Positions 15,748 to 24,504 of a stretch of 64,000 bases of DNA are shown in pieces. Under the pieces are notes generated by a model. The model worked only from the letters and a program-made list of their open reading frames with translations, had not been told where the DNA came from and ran no database searches. Position 1 is the first letter of the stretch; each line of letters opens with the position of its first letter. Both the position numbers and the translations under genes were made by a program. This stretch comes from Paracoccus sp. R12_2. Lineage in GTDB: Bacteria > Pseudomonadota > Alphaproteobacteria > Rhodobacterales > Rhodobacteraceae. The stretch is taken from assembly GCF_017744015.1 (NCBI RefSeq), contig NZ_JAGHRA010000005.1, positions 1 through 64,000 on the forward strand. Reading direction: 5' to 3'.

Positions 15748-17586
15748 ATGCCCGCCTATCGTTCCCGCACCACCACCCATGGCCGCAACATGGCGGGCGC
15801 GCGCGGATTGTGGCGCGCGACCGGTGTCAAGGACAGCGATTTCGGCAAGCCGATCATCGCCATCGTCAACAGCTTCACCCAGTTCGTGCCGGGCCATGTC
15901 CACCTGAAGGACTTGGGCCAGCTGGTCGCCCGCGAAGTCGAGGCGGCAGGCGGGATCGCCAAGGAATTCAATACCATCGCCGTCGATGACGGCATCGCGA
16001 TGGGCCATGACGGCATGCTGTATTCGCTGCCCTCGCGCGAGATCATCGCGGACAGCGTCGAATACATGGTCAACGCCCATTGCGCCGATGCCATGGTCTG
16101 CATCAGCAACTGCGACAAGATCACCCCGGGCATGCTGATGGCGTCGCTGCGGCTGAACATCCCGACCGTCTTCGTCTCGGGCGGACCGATGGAGGCAGGC
16201 AAGCTGGTCCTTGAGGACGGCAAGCTGAAGGCGCTGGACCTGGTCGATGCCATGGTCGCGGCGGCCGACGATTCCTATTCCGACGCTCAGGTCGAGGCGA
16301 TCGAGCGATCGGCCTGCCCCACATGCGGCAGCTGTTCGGGCATGTTCACGGCCAATTCCATGAACTGCCTGACCGAGGCGCTGGGACTGTCGCTGCCGGG
16401 CAACGGTTCGACCCTGGCCACCCATGCCGACCGCAAGCGGCTGTTCGTCGAGGCGGGACATCTGATCGTCGATCTGGCGCGGCGTCATTACGAGGGCGAC
16501 GATGCGTCGGTCCTGCCGCGCAACATTGCCAGTTTCAACGCCTTCAAGAACGCGATGACGCTGGATATCGCGATGGGCGGGTCCACGAACACGGTGCTGC
16601 ACCTGCTGGCCGCCGCGCATGAAGGCGAGGTGGATTTCACCATGTCCGATATCGACAGGCTGTCGCGAAACGTGCCGGTCCTGTGCAAGGTCGCGCCCGC
16701 CAAATCGGACGTGCATATGGAGGATGTCCACCGCGCAGGCGGCATCATGGCGATCCTGGGCGAACTGGACCGCGCGGGGTTGCTGGATACATCGGTCGGC
16801 AGCGTTCATTCCGGCACGCTGGCGCAGGCGCTGGACCGCTGGGACGTGGCGCGGACCGACGCAACCAGCGTCCATGATTTCTATCGCGCGGCCCCCGGCG
16901 GGGTGCCGACGCAGACGGCGTTCTCGCAGGACCGCCGCTATGACAGCGTCGATCTGGACCGGCAGGGCGGGGTGATCCGGGATGCCGAACACGCTTTCAG
17001 CAAGGATGGCGGTCTGGCGGTTCTGTATGGCAACCTGGCCGAGGACGGCTGCATCGTGAAGACCGCGGGGGTGGACGAGTCGATCCTGACCTTCACCGGC
17101 CCGGCGCATATCTTCGAAAGCCAGGATGATGCGGTCAGCGGCATCCTGACCGGAAAGGTCAAGGAAGGCGAAGTGGTGCTGATCCGCTACGAAGGGCCGC
17201 GTGGCGGACCGGGCATGCAGGAAATGCTGTATCCGACCAGCTATCTGAAATCGAAGGGCCTGGGCAAGGCATGCGCGCTGGTGACGGATGGGCGTTTCTC
17301 GGGCGGGTCGTCGGGACTGTCGATCGGCCATGTGTCGCCCGAGGCGGCAGAGGGCGGCACGATCGGCCTGGTCCAGCAGGGCGACATGATCCGCATCGAC
17401 ATTCCCAATCGGATGATCTCGCTTGAGGTTGACGATGCCACGCTGGTCGCGCGGCGCAGCGCACGCGAGGCCGAAGGCTGGAAACCGGCGAAGCCGCGGC
17501 AGCGCAAGGTCTCGACGGCGCTGCGGGCCTATGCCGCGATGACAACCAGCGCGGCCAAGGGTGCGGTGCGGGTGATCCCCGACTGA
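15748..17586 (+). CDS. ilvD: dihydroxy-acid dehydratase
   Basis: The 612-residue enzyme is full length. Iron-sulfur ligands are Cys122 in [12 protein letters not shown] and cysteines in [13 protein letters not shown] (190-196). [12 protein letters not shown] and [20 protein letters not shown] are further family hallmarks. It dehydrates 2,3-dihydroxy-isovalerate and 2,3-dihydroxy-3-methylvalerate in valine and isoleucine synthesis. The ribosome binding site AAAGGAG is clear. It converges on the glutaredoxin-MauE gene with 9 bases between stops. Confidence 0.97.
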   Translation: MPAYRSRTTTHGRNMAGARGLWRATGVKDSDFGKPIIAIVNSFTQFVPGHVHLKDLGQLVAREVEAAGGIAKEFNTIAVDDGIAMGHDGMLYSLPSREIIADSVEYMVNAHCADAMVCISNCDKITPGMLMASLRLNIPTVFVSGGPMEAGKLVLEDGKLKALDLVDAMVAAADDSYSDAQVEAIERSACPTCGSCSGMFTANSMNCLTEALGLSLPGNGSTLATHADRKRLFVEAGHLIVDLARRHYEGDDASVLPRNIASFNAFKNAMTLDIAMGGSTNTVLHLLAAAHEGEVDFTMSDIDRLSRNVPVLCKVAPAKSDVHMEDVHRAGGIMAILGELDRAGLLDTSVGSVHSGTLAQALDRWDVARTDATSVHDFYRAAPGGVPTQTAFSQDRRYDSVDLDRQGGVIRDAEHAFSKDGGLAVLYGNLAEDGCIVKTAGVDESILTFTGPAHIFESQDDAVSGILTGKVKEGEVVLIRYEGPRGGPGMQEMLYPTSYLKSKGLGKACALVTDGRFSGGSSGLSIGHVSPEAAEGGTIGLVQQGDMIRIDIPNRMISLEVDDATLVARRSAREAEGWKPAKPRQRKVSTALRAYAAMTTSAAKGAVRVIPD

Positions 17587-17595
17587 TCACGGGTG

Positions 17596-18327
17596 TCACA
17601 TCGCGTTGGCCAGTGTGAACAGGCCCATCGTCATCATCACCAGGTTCTCGGTCAGCGACACGAAACCCAGCGGCACGTTGCTGTTGCCGCCGACACAGGC
17701 GCATTTCAACTGTCGCTTGCGGATGAAGACGGCGCGAAAGACCGACCATGCGCCGATCGCGCCGATCAACAGCGCGACCGGGCCGGATAGCCAAGGCAGC
17801 AGACCGGCCAGCATCAGCAGCCCCGCGCCGGTTTCCAGAAACGGGTAGGCATAGGCGTAGGGAACCCATCTCTGGGCCAGCAGATCATAGTTCAGGAACA
17901 TCGTGGAAAAACTTTCCACATTCTGCAGCTTCTGCAATCCCAGCAGCACCATGGCCATGGCTGCGAAATGCGGCAGAACCATCCAGGGCGGGCCATCTGC
18001 CATCCAGAAAACCGCCAGCGCAAGCAGCGCCGAGACAGCAAAGATCGCGATCACGGGGGTATAGCTGGTGTCGCCCGGTTTCGGCAGGGGACGACCGAAA
18101 TGGGCGCGCAGGTCGTCATAACCACCTATCCGCTTGCCGTCGATCCATGTCTGCGGTGTGGTGTCGACCTTGTGCCTTTCCATGAAGGCATCGGTTTCCT
18201 TGCGGGTGCGCAGCCTGTGATCCTGGACCCGATACCCGTTTCGCCGCAGCAGCCATTTTGACTTGCGGCCAAAGGGACAAATGTGATCGGGCATCACCAT
18301 GCGGTAGAGCGTTGCGGATCTGGTCAT
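17596..18327 (-). CDS. glutaredoxin domain fused to a MauE/DoxX-like membrane domain
   Basis: The 243-residue protein starts with a glutaredoxin domain (residues 1-80). It has a single active-site cysteine in DHICPFGRKSK (Cys17), TPQTWIDGKRIGGYDDL as the glutathione and cis-Pro region, and YTPVIAIF as the linker. Four hydrophobic helices follow with a CACVGG pair near the end (KRQLKCACVGGNSNVPLG), as in MauE-like proteins that help form disulfides in periplasmic enzymes. The fusion suggests a membrane-bound thiol-redox relay. The substrate is unknown, and no methylamine dehydrogenase genes lie nearby. Confidence 0.82.
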   Translation of the reverse strand: MTRSATLYRMVMPDHICPFGRKSKWLLRRNGYRVQDHRLRTRKETDAFMERHKVDTTPQTWIDGKRIGGYDDLRAHFGRPLPKPGDTSYTPVIAIFAVSALLALAVFWMADGPPWMVLPHFAAMAMVLLGLQKLQNVESFSTMFLNYDLLAQRWVPYAYAYPFLETGAGLLMLAGLLPWLSGPVALLIGAIGAWSVFRAVFIRKRQLKCACVGGNSNVPLGFVSLTENLVMMTMGLFTLANAM

Positions 18328-18402
18328 CAGGAACCTGCCTGTGTCGGGCGCATGTCATTGCGTGCCTGCAGGACCAACGGGCGTCACCCGTCGTGGTTCC
18401 TG

Positions 18403-18852
18403 TCAGCGTGGCATCGACTGCCAGCGATCCAGTGCCGCTTCGTCGCTGTCCTTCGCCTTGACCCAGCGGGCGGTTCCGTCCTGTCCGATCTCGCGTTTCC
18501 AGAACGGCGCGCGGGATTTCAGCCAGTCCATCAGAAAATCGGCGGCCTGAAACGCTGCCTGCCGATGACGCGCGGCCGTGGCGACCATCATGATCGGCTC
18601 TCCGACCCGCAGCCGTCCGTGGCGGTGCACGATCCGCCAGTCGATCAGGTCAAAGCGCCGCGCCGCGGTGTCGCCGTGGCCTTCCATCGCGCGTTCGGTC
18701 ATGCCGGGATAATGTTCCAGATCCAGCGCTGCCATGCTGCCGGTGTCGTCGCGGACCACCCCGGTGAAGGTAACGATCGCGCCCGCACCTGCGCCGAAGC
18801 CTTCCAGTTCGGCCGCCGCATCGAAAGGCTGGGACTGAACCCTTGCGCGCAA
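18403..18852 (-). CDS. moaE: molybdopterin synthase catalytic subunit
   Basis: The 149-residue protein has the MoaE fold markers AIVTFTGVVRDD, LDLEHYPGMTERAM, IVHRHGRLRVGEPIMMVATA and FLMDWLKSRAPFWKRE. The last contains the conserved lysine pair for sulfur transfer. With MoaD it converts cyclic pyranopterin monophosphate to molybdopterin in the cytoplasm. The start at 18852 lies one base after the moaD stop, so the pair is an operon with pgsA in front. Confidence 0.94.
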   Translation of the reverse strand: MRARVQSQPFDAAAELEGFGAGAGAIVTFTGVVRDDTGSMAALDLEHYPGMTERAMEGHGDTAARRFDLIDWRIVHRHGRLRVGEPIMMVATAARHRQAAFQAADFLMDWLKSRAPFWKREIGQDGTARWVKAKDSDEAALDRWQSMPR

Positions 18853-18853
18853 C

Positions 18854-19105
18854 TCAGCCTCCGGTCATCGGGGGAAAGAACGCCACCTCGCGCGCTTTGC
18901 CAAGCGGCGCGTCAAGATCCACCAGTTCCTGATCCACGGCGCAGCGAACCGCCGCCATGTCGGCAAATGCGGCGGCATGCCAGTCGTCACGCGCAGCAAG
19001 TTCCGTGACCAGATCGCGCACGGTGACCGCCTGCGTCTCGACCCGCTCGCGCGGCACGCCGATCCGTTCGCGCAACCACGCGAAATACAGCACATCAAGC
19101 GTCAT
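18854..19105 (-). CDS. moaD: molybdopterin synthase sulfur carrier subunit
   Basis: The 83-residue ubiquitin-like protein ends in the Gly-Gly tail (FFPPMTGG) that MoeB adenylates and thiolates. YFAWLRERIGVPRE near the start is typical of MoaD. Its start overlaps the end of pgsA by 11 bases and its stop abuts moaE, so all three are probably co-translated. Confidence 0.94.
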   Translation of the reverse strand: MTLDVLYFAWLRERIGVPRERVETQAVTVRDLVTELAARDDWHAAAFADMAAVRCAVDQELVDLDAPLGKAREVAFFPPMTGG

Positions 19106-19727
19106 GGGCGGGCTCTTTCAGGTAGGGCATCGCCTTGACGAAGTAATCCCAGCCGGTCCAGCCGGTCAGGATCGCGGCAAGCCAGATCAGCGCAAGGCCG
19201 ATCTGGTTGGCCAGGTCCGACCAGCTATCCGACCAGGGCAGCCGTCCTTCGCCGACAAGCGGCGGGTGGCCATGTTCGACATAGGCAAGCCCGGTGCCCA
19301 GAAACAGGACCGAGATCGCGACCATCTGGAAGGTCGTCTTCCACTTGGCCAGTTTCGTGACCTTCAGCAGCTTGGCGTTGGGTCCAAGGAATTCCCGAAG
19401 CCCGGACACGAACACCTCGCGGAACAGGATCACGGCGGCGGGCAGGATCAGCCACGGGTTCATGCCCGAATATCCGGTGATGACGACGATCGCGATGACC
19501 ACCATCGCCTTGTCGGCGATCGGGTCCATGGCGGCGCCGAACCGGCTTTCCTGCTGCCAGGCGCGTGCCAGATAGCCGTCAAGCCAGTCGGTGATCGCGG
19601 CGATCAGAAAGATCGTCAGCGCCGCCCAATCCGCCCAGGGGCGTTGGAAATACAGGAACATCAGCGGCACGGCGGGCGCCGCGATCAGCCGAAACAGGGT
19701 CAGGATATTGGGAATGGTCCAGCGCAT
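19095..19727 (-). CDS. pgsA: CDP-diacylglycerol-glycerol-3-phosphate 3-phosphatidyltransferase
   Basis: The 210-residue membrane enzyme carries the CDP-alcohol phosphotransferase signature D-G-x2-A-R-x8-G-x3-D-x3-D within TDWLDGYLARAW and GAAMDPIADK. MRWTIPNILTLFRLIAAP is the classic PgsA N terminus. It makes phosphatidylglycerophosphate, the committed step to phosphatidylglycerol and cardiolipin. The 3' end overlaps moaD. uvrC, a frequent partner of pgsA in proteobacteria, lies 0.7 kb upstream on the same strand with one gene in between. Confidence 0.95.
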   Translation of the reverse strand: MRWTIPNILTLFRLIAAPAVPLMFLYFQRPWADWAALTIFLIAAITDWLDGYLARAWQQESRFGAAMDPIADKAMVVIAIVVITGYSGMNPWLILPAAVILFREVFVSGLREFLGPNAKLLKVTKLAKWKTTFQMVAISVLFLGTGLAYVEHGHPPLVGEGRLPWSDSWSDLANQIGLALIWLAAILTGWTGWDYFVKAMPYLKEPAHDA

Positions 19728-19854
19728 GGCCGCAAGCTAGTATCTGCCGCGCGGATTGGGAAGAGGCCGCAGCGTCACTTCGGCGGCAGATCGACCGTCA
19801 GGCTGCGCCGAGGCGCGGGATGGCAATGCGCTGAATGATCGTGCGGCGGGGCAG

Positions 19855-19882
19855 ACGGTTGGTTCCCTTGGGACCGAACCGT
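19855..19882. terminator. hairpin between the DUF6152-like gene and pgsA
   Basis: An imperfect 13-base-pair stem (ACGGTTGGTTCCC against GGGACCGAACCGT, two mismatches) closes a two-base core, so the real loop is a few bases larger. It lies in the 180-base gap after the DUF6152-like gene and before pgsA on the minus strand. It probably ends the upstream transcript. No U-run is seen. Confidence 0.5.
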
Positions 19883-19907
19883 GACGCCCCGCCGGATGGT
19901 GCAGGTG

Positions 19908-20285
19908 TCAGGCCGCGCGATCGGGCGAAAGATCGAATGTCTTCTCGCCGATGGTGACATGGGTGGCCTTGATCCGGTTTTCGCCGAAATGCGCCGTTCG
20001 GCGGCCGACGACCGAGACGGGGTCGCCCGGCAGCGCCTGCGATTCGGTCAGCCCGGCCTTCAGATTACGGCTGCGGGTGGCAAGTTCGATCGTCCAGTTC
20101 ACGCCGTCACAGGCGCGAACCTGCAGCGTCGGATCGCTGCCGCCGATATTGTTGTCGATGACGATGGCATCCAGACGGATCATTTCATCGTCGAAATCCG
20201 TCCATCTGTCCTGAACCAGCGCGTCGTCCGGGGCAAGCGCGGGCTTGCGGACCACGGCGGGGCCGAAAAGCGGGAAGTGGGGCAT
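19908..20285 (-). CDS. conserved hypothetical protein, DUF6152-like
   Basis: The 125-residue protein has no signal peptide. LDAIVIDNNIGGSDPTLQVR, CDGVNWTIELATRSRNLKAG and ALPGDPVSVVGRRTAHFGEN resemble the beta-rich core of DUF6152-type proteins, usually periplasmic. Here the start MPHFPLFGPAVVRKPALAPD is soluble, so export is not evident. The family has no known function. ATG at 20285 with AAGGAGG upstream is chosen over an in-frame Met at 20330. It lies between uvrC and pgsA on the same strand. Confidence 0.55.
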   Translation of the reverse strand: MPHFPLFGPAVVRKPALAPDDALVQDRWTDFDDEMIRLDAIVIDNNIGGSDPTLQVRACDGVNWTIELATRSRNLKAGLTESQALPGDPVSVVGRRTAHFGENRIKATHVTIGEKTFDLSPDRAA

Positions 20286-20411
20286 GGCAGCCTCCTTCAT
20301 CAATGGTGCGGGTGAGCAGATCGCAACCATAACGTGAAGACCGGGAATCGATGCGGTAGAACGCTACCGTATTTTGGGGATCGGCCTGATTGCGCCGGTG
20401 GCCTGTCGCGG

Positions 20412-22262
20412 TCAGGCCTTGGGATGAAAGTGATCATAGACCTTTTGCGCCATCGCCGCCGATATCCCGTCCACCGCCTGCAGATCGGGAAGCCCGGCGC
20501 GGCTGACCGCCTTGGCGCTGCCGAAATGGGCCAGCAGCGCCCGCTTGCGCGCCGCGCCGATGCCGGCGATCTCATCCAGCGGATTGGCCATCACCGATTT
20601 CGCGCGCTTGGCGCGATGGGTGCCGATCGCCCAACGATGCGCCTCGTCGCGCAGGCGCTGAACGAAATACAGCACCGGATCATTCATCCGCAGCGCAAAT
20701 GGCCGCTGGCCGGGGCGGTGGAATTCCTCTTTCCCGTGATCCCGATCCACGCCCTTCGCGACGCCCACGATCGGGATATCCTCGACCCCCAGATCGGCCA
20801 GAATGCCGTCCACGGCCGAAACCTGCCCGGCGCCGCCGTCGATCAGCAGCAGGTCGGGCCATGCCTCGGTCTGACGGTCCGGATCTTCTTTCAGCAGGCG
20901 CGAGAAGCGGCGCGTCAGAACCTCTTTCATCATGCCGAAATCGTCGCCCGGCGTGATCTCGGTGCCCTTGATGTTGAACTTGCGGTACTGGCTTTTTAGG
21001 AAACCTTCCGGGCCCGCGACGACCATCCCGCCGACGGCATTCGTGCCCATGATGTGGCTGTTGTCATAGATCTCGACCCGGCGCGGCGTGGCGGGCAGGG
21101 CGAACGCCTCGCCCAGGCCTTCCAGCAGTCTTGCCTGTGCGGCGCTTTCCGACATCCGTCGACCAAGGCTTTCACGGGCATTGCGCAGGGCGTTGGTCAC
21201 CAGATCGAATTTCTCGCCGCGCTGAGGGATCAGCACCTCGACCTTGCGGCCGGCGCGTTCCGACAGCACCTCGCCGGTCAACTCCGGATCTTCCGGGCCG
21301 TGCGAAAGCAAGATCTGCCGCGGTGGCGGCTTGTCGTCGTAGAACTGCAGCAGGAAGGCCTGCATCACCTCGTCCGGACTTTCCGCGCCACCGAGCCGGG
21401 GATAGAAATCCCGGTTGCCCCAGCTTTGATTGCCGCGGATGAAGAAGACCTGCACGCAAGCCTGGCCGCTTTCCATGTGCAGCGCGACGATGTCGGCCTC
21501 GGCCACGCCCTTTGGGTTGATTGCCTGCACGGATTGCACGGCGGTCAGCGCCTTGATCCGGTCGCGCAGCGCGGCGGCGCGTTCATATTCCATCGCCTCG
21601 GCGGCCTTGGCCATCTCGCGTGCCAGTCCGGCCTGGATATCGGTCGTCTTGCCTTGCAGGAAGCGTTCGGCATCGGCCACAAGCGCGCCGTAGTCTTCCT
21701 GGCTGATCCGCCCGACGCAGGGCGCGCTGCACCGCTTTATCTGATAAAGAAGGCAGGGACGGGTGCGGGATTCAAAGGTCGAATCCGTGCAGTTGCGCAG
21801 CAGGAAGACGCGCTGCAACTGGGTCAGGGTCCGGTTGACCGCGCCGGCGCTGGCGAATGGGCCGTAATAGTCGCCCTTTTCCGATTTCGCGCCACGATGT
21901 TTCTTGATCTGCGCGAAGTCATGGCTTTTCGCGACCAGGATGTTGGGAAAGGATTTGTCGTCGCGCAGAAGCACGTTGTAGCGCGGCTTCAGCTGCTTGA
22001 TGAGGTTCTGTTCCAGCAACAGCGCCTCGGTCTCGGTGCGCGTGGTCAGGAACATCATCGAATGGGTGTCGCGGATCATTCGGGCGATCCGCGCCGAATG
22101 ACCCGAGGGGCGGGCATAGTTCGACACCCGCGCCTTCAGATCGCGGGCCTTGCCCACATACAGAACCGCGCCCTGGGCATCCAGCATCCGATAGACGCCG
22201 GGGCTGCCATCAAGGGTTCGCAGATAGTCGTGGATCAGCGCGTGGCCGGTCTTTTGCGTCAT
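20412..22262 (-). CDS. uvrC: excinuclease ABC subunit C
   Basis: The 616-residue protein has all UvrC parts: the GIY-YIG nuclease ([20 protein letters not shown], about residues 17-36), a Cys-rich segment, the UVR motif that binds UvrB (about 210-245), the RNase H-like second nuclease ([20 protein letters not shown]), and C-terminal helix-hairpin-helices ([20 protein letters not shown]). It makes both incisions in nucleotide excision repair. The start at 22262 is the first Met of the conserved [20 protein letters not shown] opening. Confidence 0.96.
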   Translation of the reverse strand: MTQKTGHALIHDYLRTLDGSPGVYRMLDAQGAVLYVGKARDLKARVSNYARPSGHSARIARMIRDTHSMMFLTTRTETEALLLEQNLIKQLKPRYNVLLRDDKSFPNILVAKSHDFAQIKKHRGAKSEKGDYYGPFASAGAVNRTLTQLQRVFLLRNCTDSTFESRTRPCLLYQIKRCSAPCVGRISQEDYGALVADAERFLQGKTTDIQAGLAREMAKAAEAMEYERAAALRDRIKALTAVQSVQAINPKGVAEADIVALHMESGQACVQVFFIRGNQSWGNRDFYPRLGGAESPDEVMQAFLLQFYDDKPPPRQILLSHGPEDPELTGEVLSERAGRKVEVLIPQRGEKFDLVTNALRNARESLGRRMSESAAQARLLEGLGEAFALPATPRRVEIYDNSHIMGTNAVGGMVVAGPEGFLKSQYRKFNIKGTEITPGDDFGMMKEVLTRRFSRLLKEDPDRQTEAWPDLLLIDGGAGQVSAVDGILADLGVEDIPIVGVAKGVDRDHGKEEFHRPGQRPFALRMNDPVLYFVQRLRDEAHRWAIGTHRAKRAKSVMANPLDEIAGIGAARKRALLAHFGSAKAVSRAGLPDLQAVDGISAAMAQKVYDHFHPKA

Positions 22263-22598
22263 GGGTGGTTATGAAGTGATTCTCTGCACTCGCTGCAAGT
22301 TCCGATCACCGATTGCAAGGGTGAAGCTGTCCACGACTCTTGTGGATAACTCTGTGGGCGGGCTGTGAGGGGCGGCGCTTCGGGCCAGCAATCGTTACAG
22401 TTTCGTGAACCTGCCTGTAAAATGGGCAACTTCGAATGTAATTGAAAACAAAGGATATTTTTCTTCATCGTCTGGTCCGGACCAAAAAATTCAAAGAATC
22501 CCGCAGGTTTGCGCGGATTCCGCATGTTGGTGGACAAACATGGCCAAAGCGTCGTTTCCGACATCCCTTGGCCGGCATGCGCCGTGCGCCAGCGGCGG
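22263..22598. other. 336-base intergenic region upstream of uvrC with a DnaA-box-like site
   Basis: No gene is evident. The stretch carries TGTGGATAA at 22341-22349, the exact reverse complement of the consensus DnaA box TTATCCACA. An A+T-rich run follows at about 22430-22500, and the 12-base palindrome TGGTCCGGACCA lies at 22473-22484. It must also hold the uvrC promoter. A lone DnaA box can regulate repair genes; this is not enough to call an origin. Confidence 0.5.
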
Positions 22599-23531
22599 CT
22601 AGAGAAGGACCCAGACATAGGCACAATAAGCCAGCACGAAGACGGCACCGACCGGTCGGTTGATCGGGATGCCGCGGAACAGGAAGGGCGCCAGCAGAAG
22701 CGAACTGGCCAGCATCACCCACAGGTCAAGGCGCAGCATCTCGGGCGGGATGGGCAGGGGGGCCACCAGCGCCGTCAGGCCAAGGATCGACAACAGGTTG
22801 AAGATGTTCGATCCGACGACGTTCCCAAGGGCCATGTCCGCGCGCCCGCGCAGTGCAGACGCGACCGACGCGGCCATTTCGGGCAGGGACGTGCCGACGG
22901 CAACCAGCGTCAGGCCGATCACTGCCTCGCTGATGCCGAAGGCCAGCGCGATATCGCTTGCGCCGCTGACCAGCATGTTGGCACCGACGGGCAGGGCGAC
23001 CAGACCGCCGATCAGCCACAGCGAAATCTGCCGCCAGCGCGCCCCAAGCGCTGCGCCTTCCAGTTCCGCGGCATCCTGGTTCTCGGCCCGCGCGGTGGAC
23101 AATTGCCGCCACAGCACCAGGCCAAGCGCAACCAGCAAGATGATGCCCTGCGGCACACCAAGCGGACCCAGAAACGCCAGTGCCATCAGCAGCACCGTCG
23201 CGGCGATCATCATCGCCCAGCTTTCCCGCAGATCGTGGCCGCGCGTCACGATCCCCGAAACCAGTGCGGTCGCGCCCAGAATGATCAGGACATTGGCGAT
23301 GTTAGATCCGACGACATTGCCCATCGCGATGTCCGTCGATCCCTTCAGCGCGGCTGACATGGATACCAGCAATTCGGGCGCCGACGTGCCGAATGCGACC
23401 ACCGTCAGGCCGACGACCAGTGGCGTGATGCCCAGGCGCAGGGACATGTTGACGGCGCCCTTGACCAGCAGATCGCCACCGAAGACCAAGAGGCCCAGCC
23501 CCGCCGCCACCAGAAGAACGTCAACGATCAC
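22599..23531 (-). CDS. calcium/sodium antiporter of the CaCA superfamily (YrbG type)
   Basis: The 310-residue protein has about ten transmembrane helices in two inverted halves. Each half bears the alpha repeat: VVAFGTSAPELLVSMSAALK with GNVVGSNIANVL, and VAVGTSLPEMAASVASALRG with GNVVGSNIFNLL. The acidic residues in both repeats bind the cation. The start is a GTG at 23531 that overlaps the preceding small gene by 11 bases. It is the last gene of a three-gene unit starting with the S49 peptidase. Confidence 0.92.
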   Translation of the reverse strand: MIVDVLLVAAGLGLLVFGGDLLVKGAVNMSLRLGITPLVVGLTVVAFGTSAPELLVSMSAALKGSTDIAMGNVVGSNIANVLIILGATALVSGIVTRGHDLRESWAMMIAATVLLMALAFLGPLGVPQGIILLVALGLVLWRQLSTARAENQDAAELEGAALGARWRQISLWLIGGLVALPVGANMLVSGASDIALAFGISEAVIGLTLVAVGTSLPEMAASVASALRGRADMALGNVVGSNIFNLLSILGLTALVAPLPIPPEMLRLDLWVMLASSLLLAPFLFRGIPINRPVGAVFVLAYCAYVWVLL

Positions 23532-23640
23532 GGCGATTGATCCCCAGCAGCTTGAGAAGGAACTTGCGAAAGCCCGGACCGCTGAACAAGGCCAGCGCGA
23601 CGATCACCAGAAGAAACAGGACGACGATACGAACGCTCAT
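23521..23640 (-). CDS. 39-residue membrane protein between the peptidase and antiporter genes
   Basis: The frame reads MSVRIVVLFLLVIVALALFS and then a basic tail with FRKFLLKLLGINRRDR: one transmembrane helix followed by an amphipathic positive segment. Its ATG overlaps the stop of the S49 peptidase gene (ATGA), and its 3' end overlaps the GTG of the antiporter by 11 bases. That tight nesting argues for real translation. Similar short proteins next to this pair would support a family, but I cannot check that. Confidence 0.7.
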   Translation of the reverse strand: MSVRIVVLFLLVIVALALFSGPGFRKFLLKLLGINRRDR

Positions 23641-24446
23641 CCCCCGGCCCCGAAGCGCTGGAATGCGGCGCGTTCGGCGGCACTGTCGATCAGTGTTCCG
23701 GCGGACAGGCCCAGTCGGCGGAACAGCGACTGGCGCGGGCTGTGGATGGTAAAGCGGGTCTTGTCGCCATGGATCTGTTTCATCTTCGGGACCAGATGGC
23801 CGATCCCGTCGGCCAGACCCAGCGCGACGGCCTCGCGTCCGGCCCAGAATTCACCGGTAAACAGGTCGCGATCCCGGCTCAGCCTGTCGCCGCGCCGGGT
23901 GATGACATGATCCTTGAAGGCGATGTGGATCGGCTCCAGCACATTGTGCAGGCGGGCGACATCCTCGCGGTTTTCCGGGCAGAACGGATCCAGCGTCGAT
24001 TTCGACCGACCGGCGGTATGAACACGCCGTTCGATCCCCCAGCGGTCGATCAGATCCTGAAAGCCGAACCCGGCCGAGATGACCCCTATGGACCCCAGGA
24101 TCGAACTGTCATCGGCCCAGATCTGGTCGCCGGCGCAGGCCAGCCAGTAACCGCCGGACGCCGCGACATCCTCGACGAAGGCATGGACGGGAACATCCGT
24201 CTCAACTGCCAGCCGCCTGATGCGCGCCGCGATCAGCGACGATTGCACCGGCGATCCGCCGGGCGAGTTGATGGACAGCGCGACGGCTGCGGGCTTGCCC
24301 TTGCGGAAGGCCCGTTCGATCACCGATGCCAATGCGGCGTCAGACAGGGCACCGCTGCGCCCCGCCATGCCGATCGCCCCGTGCAGGCGGATGACTGAGA
24401 CGCGTGGGCCGCGTTTGAGAAGGCGGTTCAGGAAAGGGATCTGCAT
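23637..24446 (-). CDS. S49-family signal peptide peptidase (SppA/SohB type)
   Basis: The 269-residue protein has the short single-domain SppA/SohB form. The nucleophile serine lies in FVEDVAASGGYWLACAG, and SSILGSIGVISAGFG follows. The general-base lysine is probably the one in AGRSKSTLDPF. SINSPGGSPVQSS forms the substrate groove. Such enzymes degrade leftover signal peptides at the membrane. There is no strong hydrophobic anchor at the N terminus (MQIPFLNRLLKRGPRVSVIR), so it may be peripheral. It leads the peptidase-small protein-antiporter unit. Confidence 0.9.
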   Translation of the reverse strand: MQIPFLNRLLKRGPRVSVIRLHGAIGMAGRSGALSDAALASVIERAFRKGKPAAVALSINSPGGSPVQSSLIAARIRRLAVETDVPVHAFVEDVAASGGYWLACAGDQIWADDSSILGSIGVISAGFGFQDLIDRWGIERRVHTAGRSKSTLDPFCPENREDVARLHNVLEPIHIAFKDHVITRRGDRLSRDRDLFTGEFWAGREAVALGLADGIGHLVPKMKQIHGDKTRFTIHSPRQSLFRRLGLSAGTLIDSAAERAAFQRFGAGG

Positions 24447-24504
24447 GGCACCTCAGATAGTGCCGCGGCCTGCGTCCGGCAAGGCCGCCTTATCATGTTC
24501 CCGC

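Noticed and set aside
15742..17331. 529-codon minus-strand open frame opposite ilvD
   Set aside because: Antisense of a certain housekeeping gene, without motif or ribosome binding site.
22330..22500. chromosomal replication origin
   Set aside because: One DnaA box and an A+T-rich run are not enough; no cluster of boxes and no typical neighbouring origin genes.
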